This document shows positions 52,769-62,074 of a stretch of 64,000 nucleotides of DNA, one piece after another (within the stretch, counting starts at the first letter, position 1; every line of letters begins with the position of its first letter). Under the pieces are notes generated by a model that did not search any database, was not told the DNA's origin, and saw only the letters and a list, made by a program, of their open reading frames with translations. Where the stretch lies: contig NZ_POSF01000002.1 of assembly GCF_004343605.1 (NCBI RefSeq), forward strand, positions 346,745 to 410,744, written 5' to 3'. A program made the translations under genes and the position numbers. Source of the stretch: Dehalobacter sp. 12DCB1 (GTDB taxonomy: Bacteria > Bacillota > Desulfitobacteriia > Desulfitobacteriales > Syntrophobotulaceae).

Positions 52769-53455
52769 GTGGGACCTAAGATCCTGATAGTCGACGATGA
52801 ACCCGCGATTGTCAGCGTGATTGAAAATTATCTTAAAAGTGAAGATTATCGGACAGTGATAGGGTTTGACGGGATCGCTGCCAGAAAGTTGATCGCGACA
52901 GAAAGTCCAGATCTGATCATCCTGGATTGGATGCTTCCGGAAATGAATGGGCTGGAGCTGTGCAAGGAAATAAGGCATGAAAGTTCAATCCCTATTATTA
53001 TGCTGACGGCAAAAGCCGAAGAGACCGACCGGGTTCTCGGTCTGGAATATGGAGCGGACGATTATATCGTAAAACCATTTGGCCTCAGGGAGCTGGTGGC
53101 ACGTATTAAAACTGTACTGCGCCGTGTGTCGCCAGGTCAGGATGCATCCCTGATCATCACCCACCGCGATTTAAAGATCGATATGAAAGCGCATCGAATC
53201 TGGAAGCGTAATGCCGAGGTCATTTTGACTCCAACCGAATTCAAGATCCTTTGCTTGCTGGCGTCGCATCCAGGGGTTCCTTACAGCCGCCTGCAGCTGC
53301 TAAATCAGGCGATGGGAGAGGAATATCTTTATTATGAACGTTCTGTGGACACACATATTTTCAATTTGCGGAAAAAGATCGAAGATACCATAAGTGAGCC
53401 CAGTTATATTCAAACTGTATTTGGGATCGGCTACCGGATGGGGGATGAAAAGTGA
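52769..53455 (+). CDS. OmpR-family response regulator
   Basis: 228 residues. The receiver domain (about 1-115) starts KILIVDDEPAI; the phosphorylated Asp is in PDLIILDWMLPEMNG (about 53), with the conserved Thr/Lys in LTAKAEE and VKPFGLREL. The winged-helix DNA-binding domain (about 130-226) has LTPTEFKILCLLASHPGVPYSR and VDTHIFNLRKKIE. The start is GTG 52769 with a weak upstream site. It overlaps the kinase gene by four bases, the usual two-gene unit, and probably controls the exporter operon downstream. Confidence 0.92.
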   Translation: MGPKILIVDDEPAIVSVIENYLKSEDYRTVIGFDGIAARKLIATESPDLIILDWMLPEMNGLELCKEIRHESSIPIIMLTAKAEETDRVLGLEYGADDYIVKPFGLRELVARIKTVLRRVSPGQDASLIITHRDLKIDMKAHRIWKRNAEVILTPTEFKILCLLASHPGVPYSRLQLLNQAMGEEYLYYERSVDTHIFNLRKKIEDTISEPSYIQTVFGIGYRMGDEK

Positions 53456-54861
53456 CACTGCGGCGCAAATTTATTCTGGCTCTCGTGGGTATGGTTGTAT
53501 TCATGGCGGTTATCGCCGGAGGGATCTCCTTATTTTCTTTCAACAAGTTGTTGGACCGTTCCGTGAGTTATATCCAACAGGGTTTAGCTACCCAGTGGGA
53601 GATCGCCTTGATTTCCTATTATGAGAAAAATGGCTCCTGGGAAGGCGTCCAATCCCAAATACAAACCATGTTGCACGATCCGGACAGCAAAGGCAGCCCG
53701 CCGCGGGGAAACTTGCGGATCTGGATTTTTGATACGGCATACAAAGCTACAGCGGGTGCGGAACCGGAAATCGGCAAATCGATTGCGGACATACCCAACG
53801 GTGCAGAAATAAGGAGCAAACTAGTACCGTTACAAGTCAATAGTCAAACAATAGGGTATTTCTTTTTGGAAGATAATTTTTTGACCCGCAGTGATTTTTT
53901 CTCACGTACTCTGGTCAGCTCGATCATGAGGGCCATGCTGATCAGTATGTTCGTTACGTTGCTTGTCGCGCTCCTGTTAGGAATAATTTTGACCCGTCGG
54001 ATGACAGAACCCTTAAAGCAGTTGACCCAGGCAGTAACCAGTGTGGGCCAGGGACAGCTGTCCATACGAATTAACCCCGAAGAAAAGGGTGGGGGAGACA
54101 TCAAAGCGTTGACGGAAGCCTTTAATGAGATGACAGTCAAGCTTGCCCAATATGAAGAAATAAGAAGCAATATGGTTGCGGATATCGCCCATGAACTCCG
54201 GACGCCCCTGACCGTAATTTCCGGGAAACTGGAGTCCATCCAGGAAGGCGTTGCGGCTGCATCACCGGAAACCATCTTGCCGATTCAGGATGAGGTCATT
54301 CGTATGACCAGACTCGTGCGTGACCTCCAGCAGCTGACGTTGGCCGAAGCAGGTAAACTGCCACTCTATATTCAGGAAATCGATATCCGAAACATGATTT
54401 TACGGATTCTGGATCATTTTGCGATAGCGCTTGAAGAAAAAAATCTTAGGATCGAAATCACCGGGGAGTCATTGCCGGTGTACGGAGATCCGGATCGCCT
54501 GACGCAGGTTTTTGTAAACTTAATCGACAACGCAATACGCCATAGCAGGGAAGGCGGTTTTCTGCGGATTAATTTTAAATTAGAGTTCCGGGATAAAAAC
54601 GATACTGAAGAGAAGAGGTTGTCTATTGGGATCACCGACAGTGGTGAAGGTATCCCGGAAACTGACCTTTCCAGGGTCTTTGACCGCTTTTACCGGGTGG
54701 ATACGGCACGCGACCGGAATTCCGGCGGAACGGGACTTGGTCTCGCTATCGCCCGGGAATTTATCCGTGCTCATGGTGGAGATCTGACAGTCAGCAGCCG
54801 TTTAAGTGAAGGATGCTGCTTTACGGTATGGCTTCGCGTCAAAAATAACATCAATTCTTGA
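53452..54861 (+). CDS. Membrane sensor histidine kinase
   Basis: 469 residues. Two membrane helices (about 8-28 and 158-180) flank an extracellular sensor region of about 130 residues with no recognised fold. HAMP (about 182-235, RRMTEPLKQLTQAV), HisKA with the phospho-accepting His in DIAHELRTPLTVISGKLE (about 247) and a HATPase domain with VNLIDNAIRH (N box), ITDSGEGIPE (G1), FDRFYRVDTARDR (F) and GGTGLGLAIAREF (G2) follow. The start GTG 53452 overlaps the regulator's stop. It is followed after 98 bases by a MacA-like exporter subunit, a typical envelope-stress arrangement. Confidence 0.92.
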   Translation: MTLRRKFILALVGMVVFMAVIAGGISLFSFNKLLDRSVSYIQQGLATQWEIALISYYEKNGSWEGVQSQIQTMLHDPDSKGSPPRGNLRIWIFDTAYKATAGAEPEIGKSIADIPNGAEIRSKLVPLQVNSQTIGYFFLEDNFLTRSDFFSRTLVSSIMRAMLISMFVTLLVALLLGIILTRRMTEPLKQLTQAVTSVGQGQLSIRINPEEKGGGDIKALTEAFNEMTVKLAQYEEIRSNMVADIAHELRTPLTVISGKLESIQEGVAAASPETILPIQDEVIRMTRLVRDLQQLTLAEAGKLPLYIQEIDIRNMILRILDHFAIALEEKNLRIEITGESLPVYGDPDRLTQVFVNLIDNAIRHSREGGFLRINFKLEFRDKNDTEEKRLSIGITDSGEGIPETDLSRVFDRFYRVDTARDRNSGGTGLGLAIAREFIRAHGGDLTVSSRLSEGCCFTVWLRVKNNINS

Positions 54862-54959
54862 CATCTTCTTAAAATCTCCGGTTCCCCGGATTGTTATAAT
54901 GGCAGTGTCATGATTAGACAAGGCACTGTGTTGAATTGGCAAAAAAGGAGACCGGAAAA

Positions 54960-56702
54960 ATGCAATTGAATTTTAAGCCACTCAAAGCAAACGCAGACCG
55001 TCAGAAACTGGATCCCAAACCGGATAAAGAGGGAAAGCGGTTCAGCATCGACCGGCTGAAAAAGATCAGGAAGAGAACATGGATTATCATCGGGGTCGTC
55101 ATTGTCGCCATGATCGCCGCAAAGGTTTTTATATTCAAATCCAACACGACCGCAGCTGCCAATATAACGATTAAGACAGCGACAGTAACAAAGGGAACCG
55201 TACAACAGATGGTCACCGCGACCGGAACGGCTGAATTTTTCCAATCGATGCCGCTTTCATTCGAAGTCAGCGGCACCATACAGGAAATTTATGTAAAGAC
55301 CGGAGATGTGGTGAAAAAGGGTGACCCATTAGCCAGTCTGGATACGACTACATTAGAGCAACAACTGAAAGAGGCTCAGGAAAATTATGCTTCGGCTCAG
55401 GCCAACTATAGTCAAACGCTCGGTGATTTGGGGAGAAAACTCAAATCGAGTCTCGTTTCAGCAGAAAGCAACTTATTGATGGCACAACAAAAAGCAGATC
55501 CAAACTATCTAGAAAACCAATACTATTTAGCAGAGCTAAATGTAAAAGAAGCCAGTCAAAAGCTGGCAGAAGCGCAGGGCTTCGGGGAAACCGATACATA
55601 CCAGCTTCAGGCAGCACTTAGTCAGGCCCAGCTGGCGCTTGCGGATGCTCTAAATAAGAAAAACGGCGGAGCGGCCAAAGACCTGGAAGTTGCCAAGGAT
55701 CAATATGAGGCAGCTAAAGAAGCCGTAAGTGACTATGAGAAAGGTGCCGGCAGCGATTATCTTTCGACTAAAGCGGCACTGACAAAAAGTCAGACAGATC
55801 TGATGACGACTCAACAGAATTTGGACGATGCCATCTTGAAAGCACCGGAAGATGGGACGATCGTTTCCTGCTCGGTCGATCCGTATCAGACAGTCAACAG
55901 CCAAAGCACCGTAATGATACTCGTCTCCAATCCCCAAAATTTTAAGGTGTCGGCCTCGGTCGATCAAACCGAGATCACCGAGCTCAAAGTCGGACAAAAG
56001 GCAAGTCTGACTCTGGATACCGATGCCAATACCGTTATTGACGGCACGGTTGAAACCGTTTCTCTCGCCGGGACTAACAATCAAAACGTCGTGACCTATG
56101 GCATCACCATTAAGGTGGATAAACTGTCGGATATCCTGCGGGATCAGATGAGTGTGAATGTTTCGATCGTGACCGATGAAGCTAAGGATGTTCTGACTAT
56201 TCCCAGTGAGGCCGTTATTACCCGGAATGGGGTAACCGGTGTGTTGGTTCCGACTGACCAGGCGTCTTCGCAAGGAACATCCAAGAATACGACTTCCGGT
56301 TTACAGAATAATGCTTCTTCAGGAAGCCAAAATGCGGCGCAGGGAAGCAGTCAGATGCCGTCAGGACCCGGAAATGGGAATAACACAAGCAGCAACCGGC
56401 CGAGTATGCCTTCAAATACTACCGGTAGCAGTACTGGAAATAAATCCGCTGGAACGAGTGGCAACTATAAATTTGTGCAAATCACGATCGGCTTGGACGA
56501 CGGGACAAACGTCGAAGTCAAGAGCGGCTTAACCGAAGGCCAGACCGTGATCATCCGTACTGTCACTGCGACGTCAACAAGCAGTACTTCCTCAAGCAGT
56601 TCAAGTTCAAGCAAGAGTTACCGTTCGCAAGGTATGGGCGGGTTAGGCAGCCTTACCGGAGGAGGTAATGGCGGACCGCCGTCCGGAGGCCCAGGACAAT
56701 AA
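54960..56702 (+). CDS. MacA/HlyD-type periplasmic-adaptor-like export subunit
   Basis: About 580 residues. One N-terminal membrane helix (about 38-60), then a barrel-sandwich hybrid domain (GTIQEIYVKTGDVVKKGDPLASLDT), a long alpha hairpin (about 135-280, LEQQLKEAQENYASAQANYSQ and repeats) and a beta-barrel (KVSASVDQTEITELKVGQKASLTLD). The C-terminal region (about 425-580) is low complexity, rich in Ser/Gly/Asn/Thr, and is longer than in most adaptors. ATG 54960 follows AAGGAGACC; TTG 54936 has no good site. It is the adaptor of the ABC genes that follow. Confidence 0.88.
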   Translation: MQLNFKPLKANADRQKLDPKPDKEGKRFSIDRLKKIRKRTWIIIGVVIVAMIAAKVFIFKSNTTAAANITIKTATVTKGTVQQMVTATGTAEFFQSMPLSFEVSGTIQEIYVKTGDVVKKGDPLASLDTTTLEQQLKEAQENYASAQANYSQTLGDLGRKLKSSLVSAESNLLMAQQKADPNYLENQYYLAELNVKEASQKLAEAQGFGETDTYQLQAALSQAQLALADALNKKNGGAAKDLEVAKDQYEAAKEAVSDYEKGAGSDYLSTKAALTKSQTDLMTTQQNLDDAILKAPEDGTIVSCSVDPYQTVNSQSTVMILVSNPQNFKVSASVDQTEITELKVGQKASLTLDTDANTVIDGTVETVSLAGTNNQNVVTYGITIKVDKLSDILRDQMSVNVSIVTDEAKDVLTIPSEAVITRNGVTGVLVPTDQASSQGTSKNTTSGLQNNASSGSQNAAQGSSQMPSGPGNGNNTSSNRPSMPSNTTGSSTGNKSAGTSGNYKFVQITIGLDDGTNVEVKSGLTEGQTVIIRTVTATSTSSTSSSSSSSSKSYRSQGMGGLGSLTGGGNGGPPSGGPGQ

Positions 56703-56732
56703 GAAGCATGCGGAGAGGAAGGTTTACGGGCA

Positions 56733-57461
56733 TTGATTACGCTTAAAGGAATAAAAAAAATCTATCAGACGGGTGATGTTCAAGTGGCAGCTCTACGCGG
56801 TATCGAGCTGACGATTTCCCAAGGGGAATTTGTGGCCATCATGGGTCCGTCCGGCTCCGGCAAATCGACGACGATGAATATGCTGGGATGTTTGGATACG
56901 CCGACAGAAGGGGAATATTACCTCGACGGGATCGACGTTTCCCATGCCTCAAAAAGAGAGCTGGCGACGATCCGGAATCGAAAACTGGGGTTTGTCTTTC
57001 AGGGCTTCAACCTGCTGGCGCGAACGAGCGCTTTGGAAAACGTCGAATTGCCCCTGATTTATGCGGGAGTCGGCAAAGAAGAACGGAAAGACCGTTCGAT
57101 CGAAGCGTTGAAGTCAGTCGGTCTTGGGGACCGGATCCATCATAAGCCCCAGGAACTCTCCGGCGGACAGCAGCAGCGGGTGGCGATCGCCCGGGCGTTG
57201 GTAACGAATCCATCCGTCATCCTTGCTGATGAGCCGACGGGTAATTTGGACAGCCGTTCCAGCGAGGAAGTTATGGCGATTTTTCAGGAACTGCATGTAA
57301 AAGGAAATACGATCGTGATTGTGACACATGAGCCGGATATTGCGGCGTATACCCGCAGGATCGTCCGGTTCAAGGATGGAAGGATTGAAAAGGATGAGGC
57401 TGTAGCCAATCCGCGGAAAGCATCCCCATCCCGAATCGATACGCAGGAGGAGATCGGCTGA
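56733..57461 (+). CDS. MacB/LolD-type ABC transporter ATPase
   Basis: 242 residues, drives export by ATP hydrolysis. Walker [10 protein letters not shown] (about 36-44), the Q-loop in [18 protein letters not shown], signature LSGGQQQR, Walker [13 protein letters not shown] and the H-loop IVTHEPDIA are all intact. The N-terminus [22 protein letters not shown] is typical of the MacB/LolD group. The start is TTG 56733. Its stop overlaps the permease start. Confidence 0.92.
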   Translation: MITLKGIKKIYQTGDVQVAALRGIELTISQGEFVAIMGPSGSGKSTTMNMLGCLDTPTEGEYYLDGIDVSHASKRELATIRNRKLGFVFQGFNLLARTSALENVELPLIYAGVGKEERKDRSIEALKSVGLGDRIHHKPQELSGGQQQRVAIARALVTNPSVILADEPTGNLDSRSSEEVMAIFQELHVKGNTIVIVTHEPDIAAYTRRIVRFKDGRIEKDEAVANPRKASPSRIDTQEEIG

Positions 57462-58681
57462 TGAACATCTTAGAAAGCATCCGTATCGCCATCAGGGCGA
57501 TCCGGGTCAATAAAGTTCGATCCATACTGACCATGCTGGGTATCATTATTGGGGTTGGTGCCGTGATTGCCATGATTGCAATCGGCAGCGGTGCTTCGGC
57601 ATCTGTTACATCCAAAATTGAAGGATTAGGATCCAATCTGTTGACGATAACGGCAGGTCAGTCCAATTCCGGCGGAGTCCGGGGAGGAATGGGCAGCGCA
57701 GCGACACTCAAAATGAGCGATGCCACTTTGTTAGCGGAAAAGGGAACCTACATTAAAGCTGTTGCCCCGGTAGCCTCGACGAACGCGCAGGTAATCTATG
57801 CAAGCGGCAATACCCAGACAAATATATACGGTACGACAGTTACCTATCTTGATGTACGGAACACATCATTAAGTGCGGGCAGATTTTTTACCGAGCAGGA
57901 GATGAACCAGTATAAACGCGTTGTGGTTCTCGGCCCGACAGTCGTGGAAGGCCTACTGGGGACGCTGGATTACAGTATTATTGGCAAGACCGTCAAGATC
58001 AACAACATTCCGTTTCAGGTCATTGGAGTCACAGCCAGTGAAGGTTCCTCAGGTTTTTCCAATAGCGACGATATGATCTTGATGCCGATTACGATAGCAC
58101 AGCTTCGGCTGATCGGAAGTGAGTCTATCCGGCAGATTTTTGTTCAGGCGGCTTCCCCGGATGTGATGACCAAAGCGCAAAGTGAGATTACAACGCTGCT
58201 GCGCTCTGCACATAAACTCAGCGCGAGTGATGAGGATGATTTTTCCACTACCAATCAGGCAACAGTATTGGAGACCATGCAATCAGTTACCCAGACGCTG
58301 TCCATGCTTCTCGGAGGGATCGCGGCGATTTCCTTGATCGTCGGCGGAATCGGCATCATGAATATCATGCTTGTTTCCGTAACGGAGCGGACACGGGAGA
58401 TTGGGATCCGGAAAGCAATCGGGGCGCAGGAAACGGATATTCTTCTGCAATTTCTGATAGAAGCGGTCATATTGAGTGTCATGGGAGGAATCATCGGGAT
58501 ATTACTGGGCTGGGGAGGTTCACTTGGCGTATCCAAGGTTGTCGGTATGACGACCAAGGTGTCCATGTTTTCCGTTATCTTGGCCTTCACCTTCTCAGCT
58601 TTGATCGGGATCGTCTTCGGTGTCTTTCCGGCAAAAAAGGCTTCATCCCTTAATCCGATTGATGCGCTAAGGTATGAATAA
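57461..58681 (+). CDS. MacB/FtsX-type ABC transporter permease
   Basis: 406 residues with four membrane helices: one at the N-terminus (about 18-42, ILTMLGIIIGVGAVIAMIAIGSG) and three at the C-terminus (about 280-390). A large extracytoplasmic MacB_PCD domain lies between. The motif after helix 2, MLVSVTERTREIGIRKAIGA, contacts the ATPase. It is the usual separate-gene MacB partner in Firmicutes. With MacA- and TolC-like neighbours it completes a full MacAB-TolC-like set, although no outer membrane is expected here. Confidence 0.9.
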   Translation: MNILESIRIAIRAIRVNKVRSILTMLGIIIGVGAVIAMIAIGSGASASVTSKIEGLGSNLLTITAGQSNSGGVRGGMGSAATLKMSDATLLAEKGTYIKAVAPVASTNAQVIYASGNTQTNIYGTTVTYLDVRNTSLSAGRFFTEQEMNQYKRVVVLGPTVVEGLLGTLDYSIIGKTVKINNIPFQVIGVTASEGSSGFSNSDDMILMPITIAQLRLIGSESIRQIFVQAASPDVMTKAQSEITTLLRSAHKLSASDEDDFSTTNQATVLETMQSVTQTLSMLLGGIAAISLIVGGIGIMNIMLVSVTERTREIGIRKAIGAQETDILLQFLIEAVILSVMGGIIGILLGWGGSLGVSKVVGMTTKVSMFSVILAFTFSALIGIVFGVFPAKKASSLNPIDALRYE

Positions 58682-58704
58682 GCAGAGAGGAGCAATTAAT
58701 AGAC

Positions 58705-60411
58705 ATGATGGATATAAAGAATAGGAGAAGACCGAACTTAAGTCCTGGATGGGTGAGGAAAGGTAATACCGAAGCAGGAAATTCAGGGATGGGAGATGTC
58801 AGGTTACGAAGCAAAAGTAAGAGAAGTAAAAGGAAAGCAATAATTCAGAGCGTGACTGTTCTTTTTATAATTCTGACCCTGACTTTCTCTGGAAACATAC
58901 AGGCTTTTGCTGTGATTACCGGTACGGAATTAGGCGGTTTAGCTTTCCAGACATCCAGTGACAGTAATATACTTATCGGTGAGACCACAAACATAAAACT
59001 ATATCTGTATAATCTCAACGGGGGAAGTTTTTCCGGAAATATCACAGCTTATAGTACCGATACAAGCGGTAATAACATCGGATATTATTCCGCTTCCGGA
59101 AGCAGTGGGAATTATACGCTTAACAATGTAACGTTCGATACAACCGGTATCTATTATCTCTATCTTTATGACAGTAGCGGGTATTGCGCTGTGGGGGTAT
59201 TGACCGTATCCAAACCCGTTATCACAATAACCGGTGATGCGCTAAAATATAAAAAATCTTTAATTACCGGAACATTGAAAGACAATAATGGAAAATTGCT
59301 TGCAAAAAAAACGATCACCCTGGACGGCAGCGATGCAGGGATAGACAATACAATAAGCTGTACAACAGCCTTAGATGGGACTTACTCTGTTTATGTAACA
59401 CCTAGTAAAGAAGGAACAATTAAGTTTTTGTTCAACGGATATGAAATCGGAACTCTCGTGGCAGGAGCTTCTTATTCTCAGGATGTACGAATCGGGGGCT
59501 CTGCTAGTAACAATCAGGACTTATCGATCAGCGTTGCCGAAGCAGGATGGTCATCCGCCTCCACCGTAATTGTCACGCGCGATGATAGTCTGGCGGATGC
59601 CTTAGCTTCGGTACCATTATCCAAAAAATATGATGCACCAATCCTGATGAATCCGTCATCACAGTTGGATAGCAGAATATCGTCGCAGATATCCGCTTTA
59701 GGTGCAACAAAAGTTATCATAATCGGCGGATACAGTGCAATATCCCAGAACATTGAAACAGCGCTTCAAACTGCGGGCTATACAGTCAGCCGGATCAGCG
59801 GGTCGAACCGCTATGAAACTTCCGTTAATATTGCTTCGTGGATAGGTTCTGCCAATACAATCTATTTAGCCTATGGTCAGGGTGAACCGGATGCCTTGGC
59901 AGCAAGTACCTTTGCCGCAGCTAAAGGTTGTCCGATTTTGCTTACGGACAAAGATAAAATTCCGGCTGTGACCCAAGCACAGCTTTTGAGCCTTAATCCA
60001 TCTAAAGTTATCCTTCTCGGCGGAGAAAGTGTCATCGGCTCTTCTGTAGAATCTGCGCTGAACAAGAACTATGTCGTCGAACGGCTGGGAGGTACTGACC
60101 GCTATGCTACTGAATGGGCGATTTTGAGGAGCCTTTTCACGGATCAGTCCCAAATCTATTTTTGTTCTGCCCTTGCTTCTTCCAAAGACGTGACTTCCGG
60201 GAAACCAAAAGCCGATGCCCTTCTGGCAGCCGCCCTCGCCGCTAAAAATGACGCAATCATCGTAGCCGTTCCGCAGAACTATCTACCGTCATCCCTGCAG
60301 TATTTCTTAACCTACAACCGCGGCTATATCGCCAGAGCCAGTATCGTCGGCAACAGTTCGTCAATCAGTACGAGCCTGGAGAAACAGATTGAAGATCTCA
60401 TGACTTTGTAA
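58705..60411 (+). CDS. Exported protein with an Ig-like region and three CWB2 repeats
   Basis: 568 residues. A long basic N-terminus (about 1-48) precedes a hydrophobic segment (SVTVLFIILTLTFSGNIQAFA), a signal peptide or anchor. Two beta-sandwich-like regions follow (about 75-165 and 170-250; the second, VITITGDALKYKKSLITGTLKDNNGKLL, resembles a carboxypeptidase-regulatory-like fold). Three CWB2 repeats, the first diverged, cover about 265-568. GAGGAG is upstream of ATG 58705. It lies 23 bases after the permease gene, so it may belong to the exporter operon and be its wall-side partner or substrate. Confidence 0.82.
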   Translation: MMDIKNRRRPNLSPGWVRKGNTEAGNSGMGDVRLRSKSKRSKRKAIIQSVTVLFIILTLTFSGNIQAFAVITGTELGGLAFQTSSDSNILIGETTNIKLYLYNLNGGSFSGNITAYSTDTSGNNIGYYSASGSSGNYTLNNVTFDTTGIYYLYLYDSSGYCAVGVLTVSKPVITITGDALKYKKSLITGTLKDNNGKLLAKKTITLDGSDAGIDNTISCTTALDGTYSVYVTPSKEGTIKFLFNGYEIGTLVAGASYSQDVRIGGSASNNQDLSISVAEAGWSSASTVIVTRDDSLADALASVPLSKKYDAPILMNPSSQLDSRISSQISALGATKVIIIGGYSAISQNIETALQTAGYTVSRISGSNRYETSVNIASWIGSANTIYLAYGQGEPDALAASTFAAAKGCPILLTDKDKIPAVTQAQLLSLNPSKVILLGGESVIGSSVESALNKNYVVERLGGTDRYATEWAILRSLFTDQSQIYFCSALASSKDVTSGKPKADALLAAALAAKNDAIIVAVPQNYLPSSLQYFLTYNRGYIARASIVGNSSSISTSLEKQIEDLMTL

Positions 60412-60451
60412 ATAAATTCGTCTTGTTAATCCACCAATGTCAAGCATTTAC

Positions 60452-60526
60452 AGAAGTGTCCGTAAGGGCACTTCTTTGTTTCTAAAAGCTTCCATGCTTT
60501 TTATGAGACTAAAGTCTCATTTTTAT
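60452..60526 (+). terminator. Double terminator after the 58705 gene
   Basis: First stem: AGAAGTG (60452-60458) with CACTTCT (60469-60475), then TTGTTT. Second stem: ATGAGACT (60503-60510) with AGTCTCAT (60513-60520), then TTTTTAT. Together they insulate the riboswitch unit that follows. Confidence 0.8.
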
Positions 60527-60558
60527 ACCCCATTGGTCTGAAAAAGGACCCAAAACAA

Positions 60559-60587
60559 TTGAACTTCTAAAGTATCTATACTATAAT
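60559..60587 (+). promoter_or_regulatory. Sigma-A promoter for the riboswitch-DUF5667 unit
   Basis: TTGAAC at 60559-60564, 17-base spacer, TATAAT at 60582-60587. Transcription would start about 60594, just before the riboswitch. Confidence 0.75.
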
Positions 60588-60593
60588 GACCTC

Positions 60594-60690
60594 AGCCAAA
60601 ACGATAATGGCAAATCTGTCGAAAGACAGAGACGCAAAGCCACGGGTCTAAGGCCGAAAGGTTATGACAGCCGGGTTACCGAAAGGGGTA
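60594..60690 (+). promoter_or_regulatory. Cyclic-di-GMP-I riboswitch (GEMM-I)
   Basis: All conserved GEMM-I parts are visible in order: GGCAAA, a stem capped by a GAAA tetraloop (CTGTC-GAAA-GACAG), GACGCAAAGCC, GGTCTAAGGCCGAAAGG with the second hairpin, then CAGCCGGGTTACCG. These positions hold the known ligand-binding and tetraloop-receptor residues. No terminator lies between it and the ATG, while GAAAGGGG at its 3' edge serves as ribosome site, so control of translation is inferred. It links the downstream wall protein to the motile/sessile signal c-di-GMP. Confidence 0.9.
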
Positions 60691-60696
60691 GATAGA

Positions 60697-61959
60697 ATGA
60701 TCCATAAAAAGATTCTGGTTTCGATTCTCTGTGTCCTTTTAATTATTGCGGTCGCACCTTCTTGTGTTTTTGCTGAAACAACAACCGGCGAAAGCACAGT
60801 CACTGGGGAAATCTTAGCAAGTACTCCCGACACGACCGTAGATCCCACTGCTGTAGATCCAACCGCCACAGATTCAACCACAGTGGATACTACGCCAACT
60901 GACCCTAGCGTAACGGATTCCACGGCAACAGATCCGACGAATGAGGCAGCTGTTGAAGATGAAGCCGGTGTAACGCCGGACAGCTGGCTCTATTCAATCG
61001 AACAGATGATTGAAAGTGTTCAGGTTGCTGTGACTTTCTCTGATGAAGGAAAAGCGGAACTGCTCGTTGAGTTTGCCAATGAACGGCTCGCCGAAGCGGA
61101 AATCATGTCCGAACAAAACCAGTTGGATTTGATGGAACAGGCTCTGAAAGCGTACTCGGATACGATAAAGAAAGCCAACTTCCAGGTACAACAGATCATT
61201 GAAGATACCGAAGCAGCTGACGGAACGGATACTACGGGTACAGATACTACCACTGCCGAAGAAACCACTGCAGCTTCCATCGAAGAAACAACTACTGATG
61301 AGACAGCCACGGATGAAACGGCAACAGTTGACACAGAAGAAAATACCGTCATCAGCAATCTACTTGCCAGCATTGAACTTGTCCAAAGTGATGCCGACAA
61401 GATCGTCCTTAAAATCACCGGCGGTCTGACAGAAGAACAGGCTGAAATTATGCAGAATATTATCCAAGCCGAAGTCCAGAATACCATTGCCATGAAAGCT
61501 TATGTGGCTGCGAAAGTAGCCTATGCTGAAGCTGTGCAGGAATTTGCAGCAGCCAAGGCGGAATTGGGACAGGCCCGTGCTTCAGGTGATGAGGCTGCCA
61601 TCGCAGCCGCTCTGGAAAAAGTAACACAGGCTCAAGCATATAAAAATGACATGCAGGATCTCAGAAAAGATGTTCAGAAAATCAAAGTTGAGACGATGAA
61701 AGAAACCAAAGACGTCTTGAAAGAGCAAGCCCAGAACATGAAGGACTACAAGAAAGCCAATAAAGATCAGGTCGTAAGTGGCGAGGAAGAGAGCCTGGAA
61801 GCAGGGGACGAACAGGATGTTGCAGACGATCAGAATGCCACAGCCGATGAACAGTCTACTTCGGATGAAACAACAGTCGATGCACAGACCGTTCAGAACA
61901 CGGTCATAAATACCTCTTCAAATAACGGACATAACGGTAAAGGGCAAGGAAAAAGATAG
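60697..61959 (+). CDS. Secreted protein with a DUF5667-like domain
   Basis: 420 residues from ATG 60697. A signal peptide (about 1-25, ends CVFAETT) is followed by a Thr/Asp-rich low-complexity segment (about 30-85) and a DUF5667-like helical domain (about 88-165; GVTPDSWLYSIEQMIESVQVAVTF, then ERLAEAEIM). A second Thr-rich linker and a long charged helical region (about 215-370) lead to an acidic Asn-rich tail. No anchor. The frame opens upstream at 60664 inside the riboswitch, which is not the start. A degraded relative lies at 51890. Confidence 0.82.
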   Translation: MIHKKILVSILCVLLIIAVAPSCVFAETTTGESTVTGEILASTPDTTVDPTAVDPTATDSTTVDTTPTDPSVTDSTATDPTNEAAVEDEAGVTPDSWLYSIEQMIESVQVAVTFSDEGKAELLVEFANERLAEAEIMSEQNQLDLMEQALKAYSDTIKKANFQVQQIIEDTEAADGTDTTGTDTTTAEETTAASIEETTTDETATDETATVDTEENTVISNLLASIELVQSDADKIVLKITGGLTEEQAEIMQNIIQAEVQNTIAMKAYVAAKVAYAEAVQEFAAAKAELGQARASGDEAAIAAALEKVTQAQAYKNDMQDLRKDVQKIKVETMKETKDVLKEQAQNMKDYKKANKDQVVSGEEESLEAGDEQDVADDQNATADEQSTSDETTVDAQTVQNTVINTSSNNGHNGKGQGKR

Positions 61960-62018
61960 GATTTTATATTTTCGATAACTGAGACTCATTCAAATCACAT
62001 TAAATACCTCCTTAGAAG

Positions 62019-62058
62019 AAACAGACAGCTATCAGGCAGATAAAGTGCCAGGGCTGTC
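62019..62058 (+). terminator. Terminator of the DUF5667 gene, split by the IS
   Basis: AAACAGACAGC at 62019-62029 is the exact complement of GCTGTCTGTTT, which now exists only as GCTGTC (62053-62058) before the IS plus TGTTTTTGTGG after it (63672 on). An inner stem GGCA/TGCC is still present. Before the insertion this was a strong terminator; the T-run is now 1.6 kb away. Confidence 0.8.
62051..62058. repeat. Left target site duplication of the IS256-family element
   Basis: GGGCTGTC, repeated exactly at 63664-63671 on the other side of the element. IS256-family elements make 8-9 bp duplications. Confidence 0.88.
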
Positions 62059-62074
62059 GAGACCGTTTCGGATT

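Noticed and set aside
54862..54935. A promoter with TTGACA and TATAAT before the MacA-like gene
   Set aside because: The two boxes are about 31 bases apart, far from the usual 16-18, so they do not form one promoter.
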